A stretch of DNA of 7,225 nucleotides from Candidatus Alkanophagales archaeon (GTDB lineage Archaea; Halobacteriota; Syntropharchaeia; Alkanophagales; B39-G2), in contig QMVQ01000076.1 in assembly GCA_003661185.1 (NCBI GenBank), positions 1-7,225 on the forward strand. Reading direction: 5' to 3'. Of the stretch, positions 1 through 5,082 are shown in pieces (position 1 is the first letter of the stretch; each line of letters starts with the position of its first letter). Both the position numbers and the translations under genes were made by a program. The notes under the pieces are model-generated. The model had not been told where the DNA came from. It saw only the letters and a program-made list of their open reading frames with translations, and ran no database searches.

Positions 1-1365
1 CTGACACTAGGGGGCGAACTGTCACTTTTGCCAACCGACAATGACGGGCAGACTCTTGGTGATTCAACGCACCGTTGGAATTTGTATACGCAGGAGATTC
101 GTTTCCACGGTGAAACCGGCGATAATCTTGTCTATTTCCCCGATAATTACGCCGCTGCGTTGGAATTTTTAGACCACGGCGATCCCGGAGAGTCTTACCT
201 GACGTTTGTATCTACCACTGGCTCGCGGGAAGTCGTTTTTAATGAAGGCGGGGCGGACATCGATTTTCGCGTCGAGGGTGTGGGCGAGACCAACGCGCTA
301 TTTGTCCAGGGCAGTGATGGTGTTACCACAATCGCCGATCTGATTATCGCCAGCGGGGGGAATATTGTACCAATTGACACAGAGTTTCAAACTCTCGGCG
401 ATGAAACTCACCGCTGGGATTTGTACACGCAATCAATCATTTTCGGCGGGCCGACTGGCGATAACATAATCGAAATACCCAACGATCTTGCCGACGCATT
501 GATCGTCATAGACGACAATGACAATTATGAATATTTCCGAATTAGAACCTCAGCACAGCGGGAGGTGGTATTCAACGACGACGGAGCGGACATTGATTAC
601 CGCGTCGAGGCCAGCGGCGAGGCCAATGCGCTGTTTGTGCGGGGTAGCGATGGCAACGTGGGGGTAGGGACGGCGACACTGGCAGCCGGTACAAAATTCT
701 CATCGTATCACGATGTTGCGCTCACTACAGGAACCGTTATTGGCATTTATACATTTCTCCGCAACACACCTGGCGCGGCCTCGACCGCGCTTTTGTACGG
801 TTATTACGGAGATGTAAGAAACGCTGGCAACAACGACGGTTACGTGCAGGCGTTGTATAGAGGCGCCTGCCGGTGGTATGGTTCGGGAACGCTAACGTCA
901 GCGTATGGATTTTGGCCCAGCGTGACTAATAACGAAGCCGGAACAATAACCACTGCAACGGGCGTGCTTGGATATGTCAGCCAATCGGGAGCGGGCGGGA
1001 CAATTGGCACGGCTATCGGACTTCGGGCTGACGTTAATTTATCTGCGGGGACGATTAACGTCGGCTATGGCCTCTATGTTTCTCAAGTGGAAGCCACCAA
1101 TGCATACGGGATTTATATAGCCAATACCATAGCCGGATCGACTGCTGGATGGGCTATTTACAGCGCCGCGACGGAAGATAGCTATTTAGCGGGGGCGCTG
1201 GGGATACAGATGACGCCGACCGCCAACGGGATTTTGTGCATCGGCCTGCCCACGGAAAATTTAGAGATAATTGACGCGGGATCGGCGGGCGCGACGGAGC
1301 AGGATTGGATACAGATCGAGATTGGAGGCAACACGGGTTACATTCGTGTGCATGCTGCCAAGTAG
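1..1365 (+). CDS. Tail-fibre-like repetitive structural protein (5' end outside window)
   Basis: The frame is open from the first base, so the N-terminus is missing; a TTG at 28 is only an internal possibility. 454 residues are visible. The N-terminal part holds two tandem copies of a module of about 100 residues, sharing QTLGD-THRW-LYTQ, TGDN, REVVFN, GADID-RVE and NALFV-GSDG. The pattern RVE...NALFV..SDG...VGVGT resembles the stretch that often precedes the distal domain of phage fibre and adhesin-like proteins. From about residue 245 the protein is rich in Gly, Thr, Ala and Tyr, with irregular AYG/GTI/YGLY repeats suggesting beta-helix or beta-prism fibre structure. No enzymatic motif is seen and there is no C-terminal chaperone signature that I can identify. 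The next gene starts 8 bases after the stop, whose bases form part of that gene's RBS. A receptor-binding or fibre role is inferred from repeat architecture and context, not from a definite family match. Confidence 0.7.
   Translation: MTLGGELSLLPTDNDGQTLGDSTHRWNLYTQEIRFHGETGDNLVYFPDNYAAALEFLDHGDPGESYLTFVSTTGSREVVFNEGGADIDFRVEGVGETNALFVQGSDGVTTIADLIIASGGNIVPIDTEFQTLGDETHRWDLYTQSIIFGGPTGDNIIEIPNDLADALIVIDDNDNYEYFRIRTSAQREVVFNDDGADIDYRVEASGEANALFVRGSDGNVGVGTATLAAGTKFSSYHDVALTTGTVIGIYTFLRNTPGAASTALLYGYYGDVRNAGNNDGYVQALYRGACRWYGSGTLTSAYGFWPSVTNNEAGTITTATGVLGYVSQSGAGGTIGTAIGLRADVNLSAGTINVGYGLYVSQVEATNAYGIYIANTIAGSTAGWAIYSAATEDSYLAGALGIQMTPTANGILCIGLPTENLEIIDAGSAGATEQDWIQIEIGGNTGYIRVHAAK
10..321 (+). 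repeat. Protein-coding tandem module, copy 1
   Basis: This is the first copy of a module of about 100 residues within the fibre-like gene. It runs from a GGELSLLP segment through QTLGDSTHRWNLYTQ to NALFVQGSDG. It aligns residue by residue with copy 2 at the conserved positions. Its N-terminal edge may lie slightly earlier, and further copies could exist upstream of the window. Confidence 0.75.
355..654 (+). repeat. Protein-coding tandem module, copy 2
   Basis: This is the second copy, running from GGNIVPID through QTLGDETHRWDLYTQ to NALFVRGSDG. It starts about 113 codons after copy 1. DNA identity is clear in the THRW-LYTQ stretch (around 67-92 versus 406-431) but has drifted in the middle, so the duplication is not recent. 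Confidence 0.75.
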
Positions 1366-1369
1366 GAGG
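1364..1369 (+). promoter_or_regulatory. Ribosome binding site overlapping the upstream stop
   Basis: AGGAGG begins inside the TAG stop of the fibre-like gene and lies 4 bases before the ATG at 1374. It decides the start of the 98-aa gene over an in-frame upstream alternative at 1305, and suggests translational coupling. Confidence 0.85.
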
Positions 1370-1373
1370 AATT

Positions 1374-1670
1374 ATGCAAGTCGCAAATCTGAACGAGTTT
1401 TTTGACGTAACACAATACCAATTGGCAGAAAAAGCGGCCATATTGAGATTGGTTGACGGCGAGATCGCGGTGATCTCGCGCTATATTTTCCGCAACGCCT
1501 CCGGTATGCAGCAAGGTACGCAGATCAATGTGCAAATGGTCGTCACGCCAGAACAGAGCGACGATCTCAAAGCGATCCTGGCTCAAATTTTGCAGGCCAC
1601 CAATGCGGAAATTGAGGCCGAAACAGGATGGACAAAATATACAGAACCGGAGGAAGAGGGAGTAACATGA
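1374..1670 (+). CDS. Small phage protein of unknown function (98 aa)
   Basis: The ATG at 1374 was chosen because AGGAGG sits 4 bases upstream; an in-frame start further up would overlap the fibre gene without need. The product is acidic, with a QLAEKAAILRLVDGE helix-like N-terminal half, a beta-like stretch (INVQMVVTP) and an acidic C-terminus (EPEEEGVT). There are no cysteines, no membrane segment and no signal peptide. I do not recognise a family. It lies between a fibre-like gene and a small tail-type gene and overlaps the latter by ATGA, so it is probably co-translated with them and may belong to the tail or fibre-assembly module. That role is inferred from position only. Confidence 0.7.
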   Translation: MQVANLNEFFDVTQYQLAEKAAILRLVDGEIAVISRYIFRNASGMQQGTQINVQMVVTPEQSDDLKAILAQILQATNAEIEAETGWTKYTEPEEEGVT

Positions 1671-2029
1671 AAATCGACATGACACAAAAACTGACCAATT
1701 TCGACGGGACGATCCACATGCTGGCAGAGCGAGCATGCCCCGCCTGTGGCAGACCTGCGGATGAGCAGATTGCCACGTTACGGGCAATCTGTACCAGGGC
1801 GCTCATTGCTACATACCGCGACGAGGCGCAAAAGGGCGAACCGACGCCGCAGGAGAAATTCAACAGATACCAGCTTGCGCAGAAATTGCAGCAGAGCGAC
1901 GTGGTTGATTTGAAGGCGGAGGAGATCGCCAAGCTCAAGGCCCTCGTAGGCAAGATGTGGGGGCCGATTCAGGTAGGGCAGGCGTGGAATATGCTTGACC
2001 CCGACGCGCGGGAATTCGAAGATGCCTAG
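1667..2029 (+). CDS. Small phage protein, tail-module type (120 aa)
   Basis: The start is the ATG of an ATGA overlap with the preceding stop, with an AGGAAGAGGG purine-rich RBS just before it. Residues 11-16 (NFDGTI) lead into a CPACG pair at 24-28, then TLRAICTRALIATY (37-50). The C-terminal half reads EKFNRYQLAQKL, VVDLKAEEIAKLKALVGK and GPIQVGQAW. From memory, this order (a TLR..AL block, RY.LA..I, V.L..EEIA..K..VGK, P..VGQ.W..L) is shared by many small proteins encoded near tailed-phage tail genes, usually annotated hypothetical. The CPAC pair is not a usual part of that pattern and has no second pair to complete a zinc site, so it may be incidental. The molecular function is unknown. Confidence 0.7.
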   Translation: MKIDMTQKLTNFDGTIHMLAERACPACGRPADEQIATLRAICTRALIATYRDEAQKGEPTPQEKFNRYQLAQKLQQSDVVDLKAEEIAKLKALVGKMWGPIQVGQAWNMLDPDAREFEDA

Positions 2030-2049
2030 CCCGCCCAAGTGAGGCTGTC

Positions 2050-2439
2050 ATGGAAGCCCCCCCACAGGCCGCGCCGTGGATAATCACAGCCATATCAGCG
2101 ATTGGCAATCTGGTACAATTGGCTATCTCTCTGCGCAAAAGCGCCTCAGAGGCGGATCGCTCTGAGGCGGAAACCGACGCTATCAGGCAGCAGATAGAAA
2201 AGGACGCGCTGGAGCAAGTGCGCGATCTTCAGGCGTGGATGAGGGAACAAAACAAAGAAATCCGGCAGGAAAACGTGAACCTGAAAAGGCGCGTAGAGGT
2301 GCTAGAGGAATTGTACGAGGCTCTGGGCCGCCAGCTAGAGAACGAGCGAGCAGCCTGGAGGGCAGAGCGGGCGGAGTTGTTGCGAAGACTGGCAGATATT
2401 GAGGATGAAAATAGAGAGTGGCGGGCGAGGATTACATGA
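2050..2439 (+). CDS. Membrane-anchored coiled-coil protein (129 aa)
   Basis: The ATG at 2050 follows an AGTGAGG-like RBS. Residues 10-28 (from WIITAISAIGN to LAISL) form a hydrophobic helix able to anchor the protein in the membrane. The remainder, about 36-127, is a nearly uninterrupted charged coiled coil rich in Glu, Arg, Gln and Leu heptads (RRVEVLEELYEALGRQLEN and similar). This N-anchor plus coiled-coil layout after tail genes is seen in inner-membrane spanins and in other phage lysis or membrane proteins, but no endolysin or holin is visible here. It could equally be a small scaffold or an unrelated membrane protein. The next gene starts within its stop codon. Confidence 0.7.
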   Translation: MEAPPQAAPWIITAISAIGNLVQLAISLRKSASEADRSEAETDAIRQQIEKDALEQVRDLQAWMREQNKEIRQENVNLKRRVEVLEELYEALGRQLENERAAWRAERAELLRRLADIEDENREWRARIT

Positions 2440-2735
2440 CCAGCAAAATAGAAAAAGACACTGCGCGGGCGCTATTCAAGGAGCTTGTCCTCACGATCCT
2501 CCGCCTGGCCCCCAAAATCAGGGCACTTGGCAAAACGGTTGACCTGATTGAACAATGCCCGCCCAGTTGCCCGTTCGGTGATATTTGCGCGGAATGGGAG
2601 GCTATCCTGCCAGAGTTACACATTTTGGAATCACAGGTTGAAACCATCGCCGACAATGGAACGCGGGCGATGTTGGCAGTGACGATACTGGACGGAATTG
2701 ACCAATTATGGGATTGGGAAGATTCCAGCGATTGA
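2436..2735 (+). CDS. Small Cys-cluster protein of unknown function (99 aa)
   Basis: The ATG at 2436 was chosen over a GTG at 2418 because it forms an ATGA overlap with the previous stop and has GGCGAGG five bases upstream. The N-terminal half is helical and basic (residues 4-35). A compact cysteine cluster, CPPSCPFGDIC, spans residues 41-51; three cysteines in C-x3-C-x5-C could bind metal or form a disulfide. The C-terminal half is helical and acidic, ending DQLWDWEDSSD. No family is recognised. It is the last rightward gene; only 4 bases separate its stop from the stop of the opposing gene. Confidence 0.7.
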   Translation: MTSKIEKDTARALFKELVLTILRLAPKIRALGKTVDLIEQCPPSCPFGDICAEWEAILPELHILESQVETIADNGTRAMLAVTILDGIDQLWDWEDSSD

Positions 2736-2739
2736 CCGC

Positions 2740-2928
2740 CTAGCTCATTGCTTTGACGATCAACCCCCGCAGAACCGCCCCCATCGGCAACCCCGTGCGG
2801 GCCGACTCTTCTTTGAGCCACGCCTTTTGCTCTGTGGTGAGCAGCAAGTTGAACGGCTTCATTTTAATGTGGCCCGCCCAGGGGCGTCCCCGCTTTTTCT
2901 GTTTATCGGTCATCTCCTTTTTCCTCAT
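2740..2928 (-). CDS. Probable ribbon-helix-helix DNA-binding protein (62 aa)
   Basis: The start at 2928 was chosen because its ATG overlaps the upstream stop as ATGA and has GGAGGGCAGGG upstream. A second ATG (residue 6, at 2913) sits directly against an AGGAG with no spacer. The N-terminus is strongly basic (KQKKRGRP, residues 9-16). It is followed by a short beta-like strand KPFNLLL (24-30), helix TTEQKAWLKEESARTG (31-46) and a second helix LPMGAVLRGLIVKAM (47-61). This strand-helix-helix order with a 'GLPMGAVLRGLI' turn fits the MetJ/Arc/CopG fold. Such proteins usually dimerise and repress their own operon. That is a fold-level inference, and no operator is identified with confidence. It is the distal gene of the leftward set. 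Confidence 0.65.
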   Translation of the reverse strand: MRKKEMTDKQKKRGRPWAGHIKMKPFNLLLTTEQKAWLKEESARTGLPMGAVLRGLIVKAMS

Positions 2929-3170
2929 AACGCCCTGCCCTCCATGCCCAACCAAAAATGATGAGGCAAAATATGCCGCGCAGTGACTATATGCACCCCT
3001 TCACACTGTTGCTCCTCTTGGGCCATAGCCTGGGGATGAACATAGCAGGTATTGGGCATTTGCCCAAATTTTTCACGGTAGGCGCCCGCCGCGCGCAAAA
3101 CCTTTTCCTTCACCGTCCGGCCCTTATCATTATCGAACCACAGCCAACCGACGCGCATTTTATCGGCCAT
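2925..3170 (-). CDS. Small conserved-type phage/element protein, unknown function (81 aa)
   Basis: The ATG at 3170 is preceded by GGGAGGG with a 3-base spacer. An in-frame ATG four codons earlier overlaps the RBS itself and is less likely. The product reads MRVGWLWFDND (5-15), then a helix with KEKVLRAAGAYREKFGQMPN (21-40), then TCYVHPQA (41-48) and IVTARHILPHHFWLG (61-75). The WLWFDND...YREKFG..PN.CYVHP...V..ARHILPHHFW layout looks familiar from small hypothetical proteins of phages and integrated elements, but I know of no assigned function. Two histidine-bearing segments (HP and RHILPHH) could be metal or catalytic sites, which is speculation. The start overlaps the preceding gene by 11 bases and the stop overlaps the following start by ATGA. 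Confidence 0.75.
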   Translation of the reverse strand: MADKMRVGWLWFDNDKGRTVKEKVLRAAGAYREKFGQMPNTCYVHPQAMAQEEQQCEGVHIVTARHILPHHFWLGMEGRAL

Positions 3171-3405
3171 AATCCCTCCCATTATTAGGCGCAGACAAGC
3201 TCTGAACGTCCCTCTGTTGCCAACCATCGGGCTGTACCAATCCAAAGGCAAGCGCAATCGTGGCTAATGCAGCCTTGTGGCCCTCCCGATAGCCACGCGC
3301 AAACTGGTCGTCAAGGTTGCCCGCTTGCAATGCGGCCCTGCTTGCCTGCTCTGCTGCCAAGATCGCGTTTTTTATATCTGTTGGCCAAAATACTTCAAGC
3401 GCCAC
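3160..3405 (-). CDS. Small helical protein of unknown function (81 aa), GTG start
   Basis: The start is the GTG at 3405, supported by GGAGGG six bases upstream; no ATG lies at a better place. The product is mainly helical and Ala-rich (DIKNAILAAEQASRAALQAG, residues 10-29), then FARGYREGHKAALATIALAFGL (35-56) and a polar tail. The 'Y.EGH.AAL.T.ALAFGL' segment resembles small uncharacterised phage proteins from memory. There is no cysteine, membrane helix or DNA-binding motif that I can name. It begins 16 bases after the preceding stop and overlaps the next start by 11 bases, so the four genes from 3658 to 2740 look like one translational unit. Confidence 0.7.
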   Translation of the reverse strand: MALEVFWPTDIKNAILAAEQASRAALQAGNLDDQFARGYREGHKAALATIALAFGLVQPDGWQQRDVQSLSAPNNGRDYGR

Positions 3406-3411
3406 GGTTCA

Positions 3412-3417
3412 CCCTCC
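3412..3417 (-). promoter_or_regulatory. Ribosome binding site deciding a GTG start
   Basis: On the minus strand GGAGGG lies 6 bases before GTG at 3405. Without it the gene would have no convincing start, so it fixes this non-ATG initiation. Confidence 0.75.
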
Positions 3418-3421
3418 GTTT

Positions 3422-3658
3422 CTACCCCGGCCAGCCGGGGAGACGTTCTATCTGTTCTTCGTCGTCAAGCACGTCAAGACCCAGCGCTTTTTGCCGCTCC
3501 GTCCACGCAGCGGCGTTTCGCCGTTGCTCGGCGCGCTGGCGTTCATCGGCGGCCAGATATTCGCTGGCCGTTGGTGGGTGCGGTTGCCAGAAGCAAAAAG
3601 CGTTTAGGAGCACGCGCTTTGTGTCCTGGATTGTCCATCTTTGCGTTTTTTTTGCCAT
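3422..3658 (-). CDS. Small charged helical protein of unknown function (78 aa)
   Basis: The ATG at 3658 is preceded by GAGG and an AAAA spacer. The N-terminus is MAKKTQRWTIQDTKRVLLNAFCFW, with a run of eight A residues in the mRNA covering codons 3-5. The middle (EYLAADERQRAEQRRNAAAW, 33-52) is a highly charged helix, followed by an acidic stretch LDVLDDEEQIERLPGWPG. No family is recognised. It is the first gene after a 91-base intergenic segment and so probably the first gene of a separate leftward transcript or of the end of the long one. The poly-A run is a potential slippage site close to the start. Confidence 0.65.
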   Translation of the reverse strand: MAKKTQRWTIQDTKRVLLNAFCFWQPHPPTASEYLAADERQRAEQRRNAAAWTERQKALGLDVLDDEEQIERLPGWPG

Positions 3659-3749
3659 TTTTCCTCATGCTGATATGTATGTAGGTGTGTATGTATGCTG
3701 GGGGGCGTGTTTTGCACACATAACACACACGGGTAAAGTGGGGGGAAGG
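3659..3749. promoter_or_regulatory. Longest intergenic gap of the leftward block; possible control region
   Basis: These 91 bases separate the membrane/winged-helix gene from the lower four leftward genes, whereas nearly all other junctions overlap. The segment holds a G/C hairpin at its upstream edge, an inverted repeat GTGTT/AACAC (3707-3726) and two ATGTATG copies (3675-3681, 3691-3697). I could not find a convincing -35/-10 pair on the minus strand. A phage-specific or regulated promoter is possible but unproven. Confidence 0.35.
3675..3697. repeat. Short direct repeats ATGTATG in a TG-rich tract
   Basis: ATGTATG occurs at 3675-3681 and 3691-3697, 16 bases apart start to start, with GTGTGT between. 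The tract is mostly alternating purine-pyrimidine. It could be a repeat-type operator or simple low-complexity DNA. Confidence 0.4.
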
Positions 3750-3758
3750 TTATCCCCC
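3741..3758 (-). terminator. Hairpin over the stop of the winged-helix membrane gene
   Basis: On the minus strand GGGGGA (3758-3753) pairs with TCCCCC (3746-3741) around a 6-base loop, and the stem includes the end of the gene and its TAA. No U-tract follows, so it is not a classical intrinsic terminator. It may act as a weak or factor-assisted terminator or protect the mRNA end. Confidence 0.35.
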
Positions 3759-4451
3759 GTTATCATGGCCCTCGTAATGCTTGAGCCACACCTGAAGGGG
3801 GCGCTTGTCGGCCAGATAGCGTTTTGAATTTTTGCCACTACCCTGCCGCTTGATAATGCCCACGCTTTCAAGCTGGCTTGTTATCTCGTCGTATTGAGCA
3901 CGGCTAAATGGGTTCGGCGTCCACCGGCCATAAGTGAGATCGTCGCCACCGAACTTTGTCAGCACCTCGCCAGCAAAATAAGCGAACTCTGCCGGTGTAA
4001 CTCTTTCAAATTCCAGGAAGCCCCATCCCAAAGAGCGCACTTTCCCCTCGCTGTTTTGCCGCTCCTCTGTAATCGTAATTGACCATGACCGGCCTTCCGA
4101 CTGACCGTGTTCGGCTTCCCATTTCTCGCGCTCAAATTCAATCTGTTCAAGCCCCACCAATTCCTGACCCGTTGGCTCCCACATGCGAATCAATTCCTTG
4201 CCAAAGTGGTATGAGCCAAAAATACCGGCGACAACCACGGCGAAACAAAGCAGATACAGGCTTCCCCACCAAAACGACCAATAGGAATTCCCACCGGCCC
4301 ATGTCCAGATCGCGAACCAGATAGGCAACACGATCATTGACACGGTAGAGCTTAGGCCCATGATTTTTAGCGAGGGCGTGACAAATTGATGCACTGGCCC
4401 AGCATCTTCGGTTGCCTGTACTGGTTGGCGCGCTCCAAACCCTCTGTACAT
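3750..4451 (-). CDS. Two-pass membrane protein with C-terminal winged-helix-like domain (233 aa)
   Basis: The ATG at 4451 was chosen: it follows the upstream stop by one base and has GGAAAGAG before it, while the in-frame TTG at 4481 would overlap for no reason. Residues 34-52 and 58-80 are two hydrophobic helices rich in Trp and Ile, joined by a short WAGGNSYW turn. A charged helix follows (EQIEFEREKWEAEHG, 102-116), then a beta-rich part (SWSITITEE, GWGFLEFERV). From about 152 to 215 the pattern 'FSRAQYDEITSQLESVGII' followed by 'GSGKNSKRYL' fits a helix-turn-helix plus wing. The layout suggests a membrane-tethered nucleic-acid-binding protein. The domain call is by eye and no named family is asserted. 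It is cotranscribed with another membrane/HTH gene. Confidence 0.65.
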   Translation of the reverse strand: MYRGFGARQPVQATEDAGPVHQFVTPSLKIMGLSSTVSMIVLPIWFAIWTWAGGNSYWSFWWGSLYLLCFAVVVAGIFGSYHFGKELIRMWEPTGQELVGLEQIEFEREKWEAEHGQSEGRSWSITITEERQNSEGKVRSLGWGFLEFERVTPAEFAYFAGEVLTKFGGDDLTYGRWTPNPFSRAQYDEITSQLESVGIIKRQGSGKNSKRYLADKRPLQVWLKHYEGHDNGG

Positions 4452-4452
4452 C

Positions 4453-5082
4453 TTAGCTCTTTCCGTTCCCGCTTGCGGCAAGCGCCCGGCTCACAGTGCC
4501 AAGATCGCAACCCACCAGTTCGGCGATTTGCGCGCGCGCCATATCAGGTGCAATTTCCGCAAGCTCTTGGCAACGCGCCGTCTTGGTGCGCCCCGTCAAT
4601 GCAATGATGCGGACTTTATCATTTGCATCATCTTGCACCGCAACAGCATGGCCGCCACTGGCGAACGAATATACAATTGCCAGCAACGGCAGAATCAGCG
4701 GCATGATGATTACCCGTGCATCTACCAGGCTGGATGCAGCCGGCTCTAGCCATGCCGCGCCAGGCGCAACTACCATCGCTTCGACGTTCAGCACAGCGTA
4801 CAATAGCTGTGCAAAGAACGAACCGAACGCCGATAAAAGCAAACCGGCTACAAGCCACCGGTCGGGGTCTGCAACGCCGCGCAATTGCTCGGCGGCGTGA
4901 ATCATGCCAATATCAATTGCAATTGCAGAAAGCGCCCCAAGTGCAAGACTACCATGTTCCAATGTTGCAAATCCATGCGTGGTATGGCGGAATGTTGCAA
5001 TGGCGATCATCCAATAGAGGATGCGCCATAATGATAAATTGCGTTTGAGCCACGCTCTAGTTGCATTTACAAATTCAGTCAT
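4453..5082 (-). CDS. Four-pass membrane protein with C-terminal helix-turn-helix (209 aa)
   Basis: The ATG at 5082 shares its first base with the last base of the methyltransferase TGA; GGAGGG ends 3 bases upstream. An adjacent ATG at 5085 is closer to that RBS than is usual. Hydrophobic segments are near residues 17-32, 44-64, 76-99 and 124-143. The last 50 residues are soluble, and MARAQIAELVGCDLGTVSRALAA (181-203) is a good helix-turn-helix: helix, turn at Gly-Cys-Asp, and a recognition-type helix TVSRALAA. The architecture recalls membrane proteins with a terminal HTH found on actinobacterial conjugative elements (SpdB/DUF2637-like), and the 'AIAIDIGMIHAAEQLRG' segment is loosely similar. 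I regard this as an analogy, not an assignment. It may sense or localise at the membrane while binding DNA. Confidence 0.65.
   Translation of the reverse strand: MTEFVNATRAWLKRNLSLWRILYWMIAIATFRHTTHGFATLEHGSLALGALSAIAIDIGMIHAAEQLRGVADPDRWLVAGLLLSAFGSFFAQLLYAVLNVEAMVVAPGAAWLEPAASSLVDARVIIMPLILPLLAIVYSFASGGHAVAVQDDANDKVRIIALTGRTKTARCQELAEIAPDMARAQIAELVGCDLGTVSRALAASGNGKS

Noticed and set aside
1338..1787. Leftward 149-codon frame opposite the small tail-module genes
   Set aside because: It spans the junction of two well-supported rightward genes, is rich in Cys/Phe/Arg without motif, and has no RBS support.
2050..2439. Definite inner-membrane spanin
   Set aside because: The anchor plus coiled coil is suggestive only; no outer-membrane partner frame or endolysin is visible.
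3267..3827. Rightward 186-codon frame across the leftward small genes
   Set aside because: The translation is Cys/Arg/Ser-rich and without domain pattern, and it runs antisense to three leftward genes with good RBSs and overlaps.
4496..4900. Rightward 134-codon frame opposite the four-pass membrane gene
   Set aside because: The Ala/Ser/Thr/Arg-rich composition is typical of an antisense shadow, and the leftward frame has clear membrane helices and an HTH.
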